Assembly: GCA_030435675.1 (NCBI GenBank)
Contig: CM059624.1
Span: 6,472,769 to 6,536,768, forward strand
Source of the DNA: Steinernema hermaphroditum
Taxonomy: Eukaryota; Nematoda; Chromadorea; Rhabditida; Steinernematidae
Direction: 5' to 3'
Length of the DNA stretch: 64,000 bases
The notes below the pieces were generated by a model. The model worked only from the letters and a program-made list of their open reading frames with translations, was not told the origin of the DNA and did not search any database. Below are positions 37,746 through 49,978 of the stretch, piece by piece (position 1 is the stretch's first letter; each line of letters begins with the position of its first letter). Both the position numbers and the translations under genes were made by a program.

Positions 37746-40517
37746 GACGAGAGACGGGCTGCGAGTGAATTCGATGGGAACGAGTCGAATTTCGAAGGAA
37801 ACCCTTCGGAGGAGACGAAACCTGCGAAGATCGGATTAGGGTCAATGTTTTCGGAATTTTAATTTTCTTGTTTTTGACGTTCACGTAGAGATGATGTCCG
37901 ATGTCGAAACGTAGTGTAAAAGATACGGTAGATGTTTGAGAGGAAAGCCGTGTCCTCATCTCGAGCACTTTAATTCGAACATCTTAGGTTAATGCAGAGA
38001 AGGAAGACCTACAGTACACTTTGTGGGATTAAAAAAAGCAAAAAAGGACGTTCTTAGAATTAAAAGTGAACTGAGGCCACGTCAAGTTCAACATTTCAGT
38101 CTTCTCTTCATCTAGCGATTACTGTAGAGATCTGTAGATACAAGTGCGATTCGCAGAGCAATCAGATCTTGCCTATTCGGGCCAGGTCCACCCCATCACC
38201 TTTCAAATCTCACGTAGACTTTTAATTAAATAGTTTGGTGATTTTTAAATTTCGGCGTCATGTTAGCACTCCGGGGTTTCTTGTCGTTGATAGCACGAAG
38301 TTCGCAAGCAGTTCGATGAAGTCACGAAGTTCATCCGAACCTCCTATCTCTAGGAATTAGAAAGGTCATCGGAAATGTAGGGTTTCGTTTAAGGGCTACT
38401 TCTGTCGGCTTTCCGCAAAACAGAATGCTTTGTGGTTTTCGGTTTCGTCTTATTTTAGGCGTTGTGTCATGCTCTCTAAGGTTTCGTTGTCGTTGGAATT
38501 CCGAAGTTTGTAAATACTCCGGCAAAACAACGAGATTTGAATCAATTTGAGCTTCGACATACGTGGTGAGCAGAAAGTAGGCAAACAATACGGGATCTAT
38601 TCCTGAGCTCTGAACCAACACGTCGTTCTGGAGCTTTTTCAAAAGTATAGTGAAGAGATCCAAACGCCGAATCTTTTCTGAAGCACTTTGCTCAGTTCCT
38701 CTTGAGTGACCTCATTCTAAAATGCATGAGCACACAGTATTTACCCGCTTGTTACCTGTTCGACGCAATGTCGATATATGGAAGTGTGGGAGATTCATAA
38801 GATTGCCCCTTTACTTGTCCCATCGGAATCTAACACCAAAGCCAAATAGTAGCTTTGCGAGCCGATTCTTTCCCATCGAGTGACCGTCGCCCACAAAAGT
38901 GTCGTTTCCAACTCCATTCGAAGTGCTAATATTTGGCGAAGTGCTAATCCCGTGAATTACTCATGCTTGCGCGCATCTTGGGGAGTCTCTCCCCTCCTTC
39001 AGAGACGGATTTACGATGGCGCGCTATCAAAGCGTCCCTCTCCCTAATTGGCCCTGTTGGAGGCCACTCGCGCTTATCTCCGAGATGGCCACACCTCCTC
39101 CGCCCCCATCCCGACCGTCTCAGCGGTGGACAGTTGCTCGAAACGGCTCACGTGATTTATGAAATCCGCGGCGCGCATGGCACCGCCGTCGGAAAAAGTG
39201 CCCTCGCGAAGGAGACCTCTCTCTCGTTTAAACTTTTTGCCGTGCTGTAATGAGCGCCGCCGGGGAGGAGGAAGCGCAGACGGATCTTCGCCATGATCGC
39301 GCCGATCACGGAACTTTCGATTTCGTCGATCACGTCTCCGCTTTATGACTCTTAGCGGGTGAAGGGGAAAGGGGTTAATGGGCTGGTTTGCAGGTTTTTT
39401 GACGTCTTCTGGCCGTACGGTGGCTGCAGAGCGTATGAGAGCAGAAACCATAAGACTCGACAAAAAGAAGTTGATCGAATCACCATTAATGTTTACTCGA
39501 GGAAGTGGAGGAGGATATAAAAATTATATTTGTCAGACGTGTCTCCGAGAGTCATCAAAGAGATGTCCGCCGTGGTCATTTCCCGTCTTCTTTCATACAT
39601 CTCCTTCTGCGATAATCTACATCTTTATTTTCCATCCCTTCTCTTCAGGTTGACCAGTAATTCAAACGCTTTCAAAATCCCATCCTGACCATCTCGGTCG
39701 GTTGTGCTTATCCTCAAAAAAATGATATTTTATAAAAACTTGGCTTAGTTTGTGAGCCAGAATAGAAAATCTTTTGAAGAAGAAAGGAAAATTTAGGACC
39801 TGGACTTGCCTTCCAAAAAGGAATGTGTATCCGTCTACGCTAAATAAGTGAGCTCTGGTTCGTCTCCGCAATGTCTTTTTCCATCAAAAGATCTCTTCGC
39901 CCTTGTTAAATTCGCTGTCAATGTGTGGGTTACCAACTGCATCGAAAGTGTTCTTTCCCACTTTCACATATCTCCTCTCCGTGTCAGATCCATTACTCAA
40001 GGAACGTCACCGGAATCCCCTGGACCCTCTTCTGACGTCCGTCCGCACCGTGCGATTAGTCAGTTGCTTTGTCATTCTTCTGGAAAAGTCGCGATCTGCG
40101 TTCTTTAGTCAGGCTGAAACCGCACGTCTCGGGGAGTGGCCCCGGTGATCAATTACCCTCGGACGTTCTTTTGGAGTGATCGTATCTCTGTCCCCCTCCC
40201 GTTTGTTTCTTTACACCGACCCACGGTGTCTTGCACTTTCCTCTGCAAAAAGGCGTTTCGCAATTCGAACATCCTCCCCCCGCGGCCTCCTCGTTCGGCC
40301 TCCCGGGAGTGACACACCGAAGTGCACCGTCATCTGTCGCCTCGTGGCCATCACTCCCCCATCGCCGCTCTCCTTTATCTTCCTCCATCATCCCGATCAG
40401 CCGTCCACTCTGTTGTTGTGGCGCCCGCGCCCTGAAAGGCCCGCGCGCGTGATCCTCCTCCCTCCATAGGCCTGCACTTCTCCCTCCCTCACTCAGACCG
40501 CTTTCAGATTCCCCACG
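37746..40517. other. Long intergenic region, 2.8 kb
   Basis: It contains the promoter of the guanylyl cyclase and that of the small secreted protein. 38950-39350 and 40140-40510 are GC-rich. A 110-codon minus-strand frame at 38331-38663 has no ATG of its own and no recognised family. No convincing gene. Confidence 0.4.
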
Positions 40518-41015
40518 ATGCGCTCTGCTCTCTTCGCCCTCCTCCTCGTCCTCTGCGTCCACTTCTCCAGCCAGGTCGCCTGGGAAGACGAGGGATTCTA
40601 CCCCGCCAAGAATGATGTAAGTGCACCTTCGGGAGGGATTACGGTAGCGTCTGGCTTCTAGATGATCGTAGGCACCTGGGTGAGCCGATTCCGCCGCGAA
40701 GTCGACTCGTCGGAGTCGTCAGAGTCGAAGGAGTCCAAGGAAGTCGAGAAGGAAGGCTCCGGAGAGGGCTCCGGCTCTGAGGTATTTCCCCCTGGTTCTT
40801 GTCGCCCTCTAGACGTGCACTTTCAGGAGGAGAAGTCCCGCGAACGCCGCGAATCCGTGGAGGAGGCGTCGGGAGAGGCGCCGCTCGTCCGCTTCAAGCG
40901 CGAAGTCGAGGGCTCCGGCGAGGCCGTCCTCTCGCGCATCTCGCGCGCCTCTCTGGAAGAAGACGTCGTCGAGGCCTCCGGAAGCGACGTCGAGGGCTCC
41001 GGCGCCTTCTTCTGA
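40518..41015 (+). CDS. Small secreted Ser-Gly-rich protein, chondroitin proteoglycan-like
   Basis: Three exons. ATG 40518 gives a clear signal peptide (MRSALFALLLVLCVHFSSQ). The mature chain is strongly acidic, with repeated Ser-Gly in acidic context (EGSGEGSGSE, VEGSGEA, VEASGSDVEGSGAFF). These fit attachment sites for glycosaminoglycan chains, as in the small nematode CPG proteins. Dibasic or RxxR-like sites (FRREVDSS, FKREVEGSG, SRERRES) could be cleaved by furin-like proteases, releasing segments that share the [FR]xREVxxS pattern. Introns are about 40-50 bases, and the first contains TTACGGTAG. TGA at 41013-41015. It likely acts in extracellular matrix or eggshell; a precursor of processed peptides is the alternative. 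Confidence 0.75.
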
Positions 41016-44000
41016 TCCCCTCCTATCGCCCCTTCGCCGATTCTGTGAATCCGCCTTCTCTTGCTCAAGACGTAATCGATTGCCCACTTTCCGTTGTCTT
41101 CGTGTATAATAATGAATCGTTGCGTGTCCTAACCACGAGCTGAGGTCAGTCCCATGATCCAATCGGAGATGGCGAGATTATCGCGTGCTTATCCTCGCCG
41201 CCAACTGTTGAGGACGTCGAGTTATGATGGATGGGAGCCGAGTTGCGTCATGCTAGGGTCGGCACTCGTTTTCACATTTCGACTCTCTCCGTGGGAGGCG
41301 ATGCAAAAGGAGCAATTATCTCGAGGTGCTAAGGTTAGACGGGATAAGGGGATCTGCGATCTCTTGCTCACGGGAAAACGTCTTCACAGTAGGGTTTCAT
41401 GAAGTACTTCATGGAACAGAACGGTGAGAAATGAACAAGTTTAGTGTTCGGAATGGCCCTGTAGATCCAGTATTTCGTGAATGAAACATCGCTCATTGAA
41501 ATACTTTCGTGGTCTGCGAACGCCTCTAGTTTCAAACAACGTTCTTCACAAGGTTAGAACGGCGAGAAAGGACATCGTCAGCTGGCGTCCTAGAGAGAGC
41601 TGTGATCATTTGGTTGGCAACATTCTCGCTCAGAGGTTCCTTGTTCTGTGAAGCCTCCCACATGGTCTCAAAAACTCCATTGTCAACTACATGAGTCCAC
41701 AAAGCAAACGGTCTGGTCAGTTGTTCGGATTATTCATGGATCTAGACTGGACGAAAGAGAGGGCGAGTCATGGTGTGTATCATGGTTCGTGAGAGGAGAA
41801 AGAAACAGAAAGTCACGCGGTCAGACTGGATCGCTCATCACCTGATCTCTTTGTTGTGGTTTTGAGAGTGGCGACCACTTTGTGGAATGCTGGGATCTTG
41901 ACGAAAGTCCTGAAAATGATTCACATTTTGAACTTGGACTTCAAAGGCTAAGTGTAATAAATAAAGAGTATCTTTAAAGATCGGACTTTCCAGGTCTCTC
42001 AAGAAGTTGATAAATGGCCTGAACTCTCATTACAGCCGCAGCTGGGGGAGACACGACAGAGAAACACTTGTCAGCGCCACTTCTTGAAAAGAGGATATCT
42101 TCATGGTCAATGAGAACAAGAAAATCTTCCACCTATGCTGTTTTTCGCGTGTCTTTCACCAATATAGATAAAAATGATTCTGGTTGGACTTTTCATAGAT
42201 TTGTACACTTAAAAGTATCGATGGGCAAATGCAACCCAAAGTGTTGTCTAAGCGTCAAACTTGACATTCAAGATAGCAAGCTTTGAAGCCGGCAACACTG
42301 GACACACTCCATCAGCATGTACGTATAGGCAGTGAAGTCCAAAGCATACAATCGACTGTTTGAAAGCTTTGCGATTCACTGACATTGGTTTTGATATCCC
42401 CAGTTTCTACGCCACTACTGAACAACCGCTTTTTAAAGATAATTTCATCCTGGACTGTCCAGAGTGATTAATGGCACAGTTGAGTGATGGCCTGGACAGG
42501 GAGGTCCAAAAGTACACAATTTGCTTAGACGTTCGTCAGTGGCAAACCGGTCCGCGTGATAGGAGTGATAAAAGAGCCAAAATATCGGTGTATCTCTATT
42601 TTACATAAAAGTTGCCCAAAACACTTACAAGTTCGGCTGTGATCAGAAGCCGCGACAGTCATGCAAATTGAAAGGAAAAGTGATCCCTTAATCAAGCGCA
42701 CTTCAGAAGAACAAGGATATCCAGTTCGTCTTCTACTTGGCTGAGCAGATGACCATGTAAATAGTCAGTAGAAGATTCCTTTGTCCTTCCACCCACATTC
42801 ATTAAACTTTCACCGCGTCTACTCATCAAAACAGGACATCAGTTATTCCGAAATTACTCAATATCTACAGCTGATTTTTGACGGACTGTTTACTGTTTTT
42901 GGCACCTGCGTCTCGAGAAGAGAAAGTACTGTTTCAAACTACCACCGTATGCCATTGACGTCGGCACAATTATGCATTCATGTGAACTTCCAAATTGATC
43001 TCATTTCTGCCACTGATGTCACTGCATTCAGAAAGATCTTAGTCACCACCTTTCTCTGCAACGCAGTTCTTTATTCTGTTGTAGTCTACGTTCATGTGTT
43101 TTGCGAAAGGACACTAGCAGGACTTTATAATATTGTATTAACTTCGTGGTTGTCCGCTAATAGCATATCCTTCATTAATAAATCGGCGGTATACAAACTC
43201 TGCTGGAAGGGCTTGGCTTTGCCCGAATTTGCTATTCGCTTTAGAGTACGGTGCACTCTTGCCGTTCTTTACTAAAGCTTATCAATACGATCGTTTCGGG
43301 TCACCTTGTGTGTACCATCTTTCTGGGTACTTATCCTTTATTAATGAATAGGAGGCATAGAGGCTTTATTGGAAGGATTTGGCTTGAATCCACGTTTTTA
43401 GCGCGAATTTGGTTTAGAGGTATTTAAAGGTAAAAGCCCATCAATTCACTGTAGCTGGAAGAACCTGGATTTACCGTTATACCGTATACTCTTACCACAG
43501 AGCCCAACTTTAGCAAAGCTTATCAATATGTTCGCTTCGGTTCACCCGAATCTTGGTGGTGTCTCTCGGCACTTATCCCCACCAAAGAGCATGCGCGATC
43601 TGTCCCACGCGAAGTTCAACAACACGCCCAATCTCCGTGATCTTTCTGCGTTCAGAGAGCAAACGACATTTGACTGTGGGAACACTTCACCATTATTTAG
43701 GTTACACCTCCGTTTCAAGTCTACCAAATTTGAACGTCAAAGTACGGTTGCATGGCAGCCTTTATGGAAGCTGATTTTCCCTCCAGCAGATCCTTTTCGA
43801 ACTGTAGAATTTTGCGCATTCTCCTTATACGTCACCGAACCAAACTTTGGACGATCAACTTCCGAGAAAAAAAAACAAAGACAGCTTCTTGTTGTCCTTC
43901 TATTTCTTTGCAGGTGCCTTTGAGGTCGACTCCTTTGTCAAGAACAGGCCCAATCTTACGTAATCTTAAGTGGATAAGAGGCACTTGACTGTGGGAATAT

Positions 44001-44287
44001 TTTGAAAACAGGTCTAGACGTCGTTTCCGCGTGTTCCCACCTCATCGTCCTTATAAACTACGACTCTTCCAATGCACCTTCCGTGGCCGAATAGGCGAGT
44101 GCACGACTAATCTATGCCCTTCTGGAGTCAGGTGTCCCTCCCTAATCCTCGTGAAACCGTCATCGGACCCCTAACAAAGACCTCTTTGTCCCGTTTCAGC
44201 CGGAAAGGGAAAACACGTAGGTATCCTCAGATTCATGATTCTCGACATCGCTGCAGTCACTTTCCTTCCCTCTTAGCGTCTTCCGTG
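41016..44287. other. Gene-poor region with degenerate repeats
   Basis: 3.3 kb without a convincing gene. Two open frames (42781-43275 and 43528-43923, plus strand) have no recognised domain. Diverged direct repeats are visible at 43170-44010. Confidence 0.4.
43170..44010 (+). repeat. Diverged direct repeats
   Basis: A block around AAAGCTTATCAATA at about 43274 recurs at about 43515 with the following TCGGTTCACC-type sequence. A block around GCCCAATCT...GACTGTGGGAA at about 43625-43682 recurs at about 43949-44000. Copies are perhaps 70-80% alike by eye. Confidence 0.5.
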
Positions 44288-45544
44288 ATGTTCAACAACG
44301 AAGGTGAGCTCTCGAGGCTGGCCGTCCTGGCCACACCGTCAATTTCAGCGTTCGAATTCTTCGGCTACTACGGCCTTTTTTCGACGATTCTCACCATCAC
44401 CGACCTAACTCTGAACGTGCTCATCCTCTGGATCTCCCTCGCCATCTGCAAACGACTCGTCCTCTGCCGAATCTATGCGATCTACTTGATGCTGCCTTCG
44501 ATCGCCTACGAGATGGTCAAGTTCGCCAACAACTACATCGCCCATACTCCGTATAGCGATTTCATAAGACGCTTCGAGTAAGTGGAAGGCCGGATTTGGC
44601 AGACAGCGGTAATGCTCTGTCAAGGTCCACTGTAGCACGTCCTTTGGGTTGTTCAGATGCCAAGCACGCTCCTCCAAAAAATGAGCCTGCTTGGTTTGCT
44701 ATTTTTCTCCTCTTTCAGCTATCCCCGGTACACCTTCTGGTTCGTCTTCGAGCTGGCCGCCTTCCAGTACTGTGTCCTCGCCAACACCATGGTCTTCCTC
44801 TCCTACCTCGCTGTCACCGCCCCCGTCTTCTTCCAGGTCCACTGCAAACCGAAGTGAGTCCTCCTCCTCTCACATCCACTCCCATCCTCTAGACGCTACC
44901 ACGCGATCTTCTTCGCCACCTCCCTCTTCTCGGTCCTCCTCGCCTTCGTCGCTACCGTAGTCGAAATCCCGGTCAACGACGTCAAACTGCACAACAGCGA
45001 CTACCGTATCTTTGCCGCCCTCTACTACGTGAAGCCGTGCTTCAATGTCCTCAGCTGTGTGGTCATGATGGTTTTGTTCGTCGTGGTAAGCGTGCTTCGA
45101 GGCTTCAGATATTCCTCCTTTCAGTCCTTGATCCAAGTGGTCAAACACTCAGATCTGCTCAACGTCGAGCTCAACAGAAAACGTCTCATGTGGACTCTGG
45201 TATATTGTACTCCGCCCAACATCTTCCTCTTCCTCCAGATCCGTGAGTGACTTCCACCTAAACCTCATCCCCACCGAATCTTCAGCATACTGTATGTTCC
45301 AAGTGGTCTACGGATCTCTGCGGAACAGAGACGAACTCCCTCCCATCTACCGTACTGTGGAGGACTGGAGCGAACCGCTTTCCAGTGTAAGCCCATAGCG
45401 CGCTTCTGCGCACTCTCGCGGAGTCTTTAGGGGCGACTCTTCTTCGCCTCCGTCTGCATCTTCTTCTCTTTCGCTGAATATCGCCGCACCGTGAGAGGCG
45501 CTCTGAAGTATGTCAGGCGGAAGCTGACTTCTTTCGCCGATTGA
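44288..45544 (+). CDS. Chemoreceptor of a second 7TM family (VYCTPPN type), plus-strand member
   Basis: ATG 44288 (MFNNEGELSRLAVLATPSIS). Six exons with short introns encode seven hydrophobic segments: ILTITDLTLNVLILWISLAI, FQYCVLANTMVFLSYLAVTA, IFFATSLFSVLLAFVATVVE and VLSCVVMMVLFVVVSLIQVV. After the third cytoplasmic loop comes RKRLMWTLVYCTPPNIFLFL, then GRLFFASVCIFFSFAEYRR (last TM) and a short basic tail. TGA at 45542-45544. The VYCTPPN block is shared with the convergent gene at 45573-47728, so the two are paralogues. I cannot match the family to a named nematode serpentine class, although size, topology and the short tail fit a chemoreceptor. Confidence 0.75.
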
Positions 45545-45572
45545 CTATGTTATGGTTAAGGATATAGCTCAT

Positions 45573-47728
45573 TTATCGATCGGCAACGGTTCCTTTGTGG
45601 GTGACAGTGAATAGAGGTTTCACTTGTGATGACTTTGAGCAGCAGAGATGTCTCCAGAGTCGGATGGCTTCCGATCGGTAGTCGTTGAAGGCGATCAGGA
45701 TACAGATGGAGGCCAGGATGTACCGCATCTGAAATGCGAATCTGAACAGAAAGCACGACTCTGGAGAAGATCAGAAAAACACCACTGGAGATGCAGTTTG
45801 AAAGTATGGGTCCGTTGGTACCTTCAATAAGCGCATATAGTTGAAGAATAAATCAATTGTTGGGAAGGGAACTCACAGGAAAGAGGGTGACTATAGGGAG
45901 AAATAAAAAGCGATCAAACATTGTTCAGTTTTTTGGTCACGTTAGTAAGCACATACTTTGTAATCACAAGAGTACCCCCTACTGTAGTCGCCTGCTCCCG
46001 TTATGAAATCAAGTTGGTAATGGTATTTGTCCGGCACCGTGGCCTTATTTGACCAGACGGCTAACACCATTACGGAAAATTCGATCAAGTGGACACACAA
46101 GTATTCCAACAAAAAGGGACCTCAGATCATTTGAAGGGACTCACACTCAAAAAGAATCGATTCCACTGGTCGATTTCCACTCTGGCAACAATGTGCTCGT
46201 TTCCCTCGATCCTTCTTTCGGCCCGGTAGATGACAGTGAGAATAGAGGCGGCTGAAGAGGATTATTCCTATAGGAAAGAAAACTTTTACCGATTCCGAGG
46301 AACATGAAGACGTTAGGCGGTGTACAGTAGACGAGGACGTTGATCAGCCGCCGTCTCCTCTTCCGGCTTCTGGCGTCCTTCAGAAGAGCCCTCACCGAGG
46401 CCACGAAGAGGGAACTCATGGAGATGCCGCAGAGGGCGTGGAAGGAAGGTCGGAAGTACTGTAGGTTGGCCCAGGGGGAGTCGGTGACGAAGGCCAAGAA
46501 GTTGTAGTCGATGCTGAGGGTGTCGAAGTAGAGGGAGAAGGAGGAGACGAGCACGACGAGAATCCATGCGACGAGAAAGACGGAGTGGCATCTGGTGGTG
46601 ACCAGGTGTTTTTGGTAGAGGAAGGGCCGGTTGAAGATGAGGAAGGTGATGCCGATGATGACGTTGGAGAGGACAAGATAGTGGTACTCCGAGTGGGTCT
46701 CCAGAAAGCGCGAGAGGAGACGGTAGCCCAGAGGAATGCGGTACTCTGTGCTACAAGGTTATGTGGACTCCACTTGGATGTTGACAGCTTACTCTTCGAT
46801 CGCTTCCCAGAGAGCGCTGACTGTGAGGAAGTAGCTTTCGCAGACGAGCGACGGGGTCAAGAAGAATACGGCGTAGCTTCTGACGATGGAAGGTTTGAGG
46901 CGAAAGAAGGAGATGTAGAGGATGAGGAGACCTACGACGAGGTTGCAGTAGCGGAAGCCGTTGAGAATCCGGTTGAAGAGGGCGTAGGTTGGGGCGGGGT
47001 AGAGGATAGACTCGCCCTCACTGACGAACAGCACGATTCTGGATACTACAAGGAAAAGGTTAGGAAAGGAGGGGATTCACAAGGAGTGTCAGTGATCAGT
47101 GGTTGGGTACATTGTAAAGCTGAGTAGGGAACGTCGATTATTAAAATCGATCGTTTTTCACTTTCTAAAGCATCGTATCTTTCAGGGTGGTGTTTATCCT
47201 AGAAGTAAAATTTTGACCATAGTAGTCAATGAGGGTGATGAAGAATCGCAGATTAGACCACACTCTGTATAGTGAAAGTTGGACCAAGGACCGCCTCCTG
47301 CACTCACATACACAACACACGCAACGGTTGCATGATTTGCATGACCAAACAACCCAAGAATACAATTCTGCATCTTGAGAAACGATATAGGAACATCGTA
47401 GATGATAAAAATCTAACGCTTTCCTAAACCGTTCTGTACGAAATCAAAATGGATCTGTGTCGGTGAATAATTTCTTAATCTGAGGGATTTCTGATGAGCG
47501 TGTATTATTAGCTTTCAAGCACAGTGATGAGATATCCGTACACTCGAATTATTCTTCATCTGCAAGTCATTCAAAGCGAACTTCTTAGATTCGAAATTCT
47601 GATCCCACATTCATCGCTTTCAAAGGAACATCTCTCTCCCCTCAATTTTTAAAGTGCATTTTAAGAAGTACGAGCTTACTGTTGTTCTCAAAGTCGTACT
47701 TCACGAAATCGCCTTCGAAGAACGGCAT
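45573..47728 (-). CDS. Chemoreceptor of the VYCTPPN type, minus-strand paralogue
   Basis: Paralogue of the gene at 44288. The stop TAA (45573-45575) is only 28 bases from the neighbour's stop. Exons by homology: last exon about 45580-45731 (MRYILASICILIAFNDYRSE), one at about 46144-46251 (ASILTVIYRAERRIEG), and one containing RRRLINVLVYCTPPNVFMFL. Then come the central TM exons (FLAFVTDSPWANLQYFRPSF; RCHSVFLVAWILVVLVSSF) and an exon ending at 47052 (ISRIVLFVSEGESILYPAPT). A start at 47728 (MPFFEGDFVKYDFENN, donor GTAAGC) joins in phase but needs a 630-base intron, so the first exon is uncertain. Between the last two exons is a 400-base intron without features. Confidence 0.72.
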
Positions 47729-48441
47729 TTCAAGCGCAACGCCTAAATATATCGCGATAATAGCAATGAGTAACTCCGGCAAAGGGACGACGATTACTTC
47801 AGAATGGCCGGAAACGGGGTGACGTTGTGAATTAAAGGGCGATACGCTTCGCGTGTATAAGGATCACGGAGTAAGGAGAAAGAGCAGATTCTGCGTCACA
47901 CGGATCGAAGACGGGAAGAGGATCGGATGCAGGTTTCCTGAAAACATTGGTTCAGGAAGTGAACGTCAGAAGATGAACAAAGAGCAGATTACGTGAAAGT
48001 GAGCTGCAGACGAGAGTCACCTTCAAGGTCGACCGACTTTCTATAAAAGGATTTCGATCTGGAGTAAGTCAGCTGTAATGAAGTTGGCCTGATTAGTGAA
48101 ATCCGATGAAGCGCACATTTCGTCGTGCCTTTTAGCGCTGCACGGTGGTGGTTCTACACAGAATGAACCTTTCAGCTTAGCTACCCAGTGATAAAAGTTG
48201 GCATTTACATTGTGCCGACGCCCTTCATGAGGTGTTAGCCCTCATTTCTGGACCAGTTTCATTCTTAACTCACTCGAATGTAATGACCAAAGCGTTAAAT
48301 CAAACACACAAGAAATGAGATCCTAAAGTTTGAGTTGAAACGAGATATGTACAGCTTTGCTTAAGAATCAAACGGGTGTTGTTAAACATTTATAGATCGT
48401 CGCCAGAGAAGGATAATCACACTAAACTCTATGTAGGATGC
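47729..48441. other. Intergenic region, no gene recognised
   Basis: AT-rich. Short ORFs only. Confidence 0.4.
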
Positions 48442-48899
48442 CTAAAAGAGATGGACGAAGAGGGTGACGGCGGTGGCTGCCGCGAGTCCTTCGAGGAAGT
48501 TCTTCACGGCCCACAAGGAGTCTTCTTTAACACTGTAGAAGATACTGTACTCAGGACACCTCCCATCGAGGACCCACTGAAATTCTACGGTCATCTGAGT
48601 CGACCCAGAGACCCTACTTTGGCGCACATCCATACATCGTGGACGACGGAGTTCAAGCAGGAACCAAGGTTGTCGTGACAGGACTCCTCGACTCCGATTT
48701 TGGCACATTTAGTGCAGCATTCGTGTATCAGGCCTAAAGAAAAGGTATGATGGAGTTGAAACTTCGATGAAGACCCAAGAATAAATCTTTCTGCTCTTAG
48801 ACCAGCACTGATCGCTACACCTCTACCGTACCTGTTCCCAGCGATTCAAAGGCGGCGATGGAGTGAAGAAGCACGACGACAGGGAGTATGCGGTCCATG
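48442..48899 (-). CDS. Small secreted Cys-rich protein with hydrophobic C terminus (PLA2-like fold possible)
   Basis: Three exons. ATG 48899 gives a signal peptide (MDRILPVVVLLHSIAAF). A 145-base intron follows, then exon 2 with HECCTKCAKIGVEESC, then HDNLGSCLNSVVHD. An intron ending AATTTCAG leads to DGRCPEYSIFYSVKEDSLW and a hydrophobic end (GLAAATAVTLFVHLF), which could be a membrane or GPI anchor. The CC...C...C spacing is reminiscent of the secreted phospholipase A2-like fold, and the gene at 49979-50504 has a clearer version. The catalytic HD pair of PLA2 is not at its usual place, so enzymatic activity is unlikely. Only two introns and about 100 residues. TAG at 48442-48444. The family link is a hypothesis. 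Confidence 0.6.
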
Positions 48900-49289
48900 G
48901 CTGGCGTGCTGCACTGCTTCTTCAGAAGCGGAGACAGGAAGTTCGCGAAGAAGACGACGGCGCATTAGCGTTCGAAAAGAAGCGCCGAATTAGACGACCG
49001 GCTGTTGTATGTGCAATGAGCGCCGCCCAATCTGCAAATGCGTCGATTTTAATGAGGGCTTGCAAGGTGGCGAAGAGTAGGGGGAGGAAGCTGTGGCTAG
49101 CTGGACTTAGGTGGTGGAGGAGGACGCGGATTCACAGCGGCTCTTCTTGCTGAAACGAGAGATCCCCCATCGAGACAGTCTGTCCCAAAGGAGACAGCTG
49201 ACTGAAAAGTGCGTCTTCTGCAGACGGCATGCAGGGCTTCTGGCATTCCGTCTCGCTGAACCGTCCGCTGCCGGTCGATCGCTTCCGTC

Positions 49290-49924
49290 ATGAACTCTTC
49301 TGTCTCATCGGTGAGTGGCCTTCTTCCACCTCTCCTAACGTACCCCTTTCAGTGTGTCGTTAGCAAAGAGATGATGAGTGTCACTTCGGAGTCCACGAGG
49401 CGGCTTGTTGGCCCCGACGTCGCCGAGAAGCCCTGGTTCCACCAGAAGCTCTCGAAGAACAAGGCGAACGATCTCCTCCAGCTGGACGGCCAGTACCTCG
49501 TTCGACTGGGTAGGGACAGGGCCGATGGGGTACGTTTCATGCGTGCCGATGGAAAACGATATGCTTTCAGGCGTTGAAGTTCATACTTTCGTTACGCTGG
49601 AACGGGACACACCTGCATATCCGGATCCGCCGGCGCAACGGCCTCTACAGCGCTGACGGGGCGCAGTTCCAGACCATCCAGGAGATGCTCGATTTCCACA
49701 AGAACAAGCAGGTGATCTCGAGTCCCACCCGGGCTGAAGCTGACTTTTCTTCCTTTCAGAAAACTGTGTCGCGCAAAACGGGCGCTATGCTCTACGAAGC
49801 GGTAATCCGAAGGTCGCCAAAGAACAGCCCAAAACTCCTCGTGCCTATGATCTTCCAGCTCTTCGGAGTCGGCCTCTTCGCCTTCGCCCTCTACCTATCC
49901 GCGATCTTCAAGTCGAAGCAGTGA
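49290..49924 (+). CDS. Single SH2-domain protein with C-terminal membrane anchor
   Basis: ATG 49290 starts a short exon (MNSSVSS) that joins in phase to CVVSKEMMSVTSESTRRLVG. The SH2 domain spans about residues 32-115: KPWFHQKLSKNKANDLL, then GQYLVRLGRD, where the Arg of the FLVR motif is present. FILSLRWNGTHLHIRIRRRN and FQTIQEMLDFHKNKQ follow. After the last intron come KTVSRKTGAMLYEAVIRRSP and a hydrophobic stretch (LLVPMIFQLFGVGLFAFALY), then LSAIFKSKQ and TGA at 49922-49924. There is no signal peptide, so it looks like a tail-anchored protein that presents a phosphotyrosine-binding domain to the cytosol. I know no named family with this layout. KTGAMLYEAV could be a residual kinase-like linker, suggesting origin from a Fer-type SH2 kinase. 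Confidence 0.78.
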
Positions 49925-49978
49925 GTTCCTCGGTCGAACGGAGAATCTTTCTGTGGGATTTATTGGACGGATAAAGGG

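Noticed and set aside
38331..38663. 110-codon minus-strand ORF
   Set aside because: It opens with TTG, not ATG; no upstream exon joins cleanly and no domain is visible.
42781..43275. 164-codon plus-strand ORF, receptor-like hydrophobic stretches
   Set aside because: No membrane topology matching a receptor, AT-rich, overlaps degenerate repeats, no splice sites. Left as unsupported.
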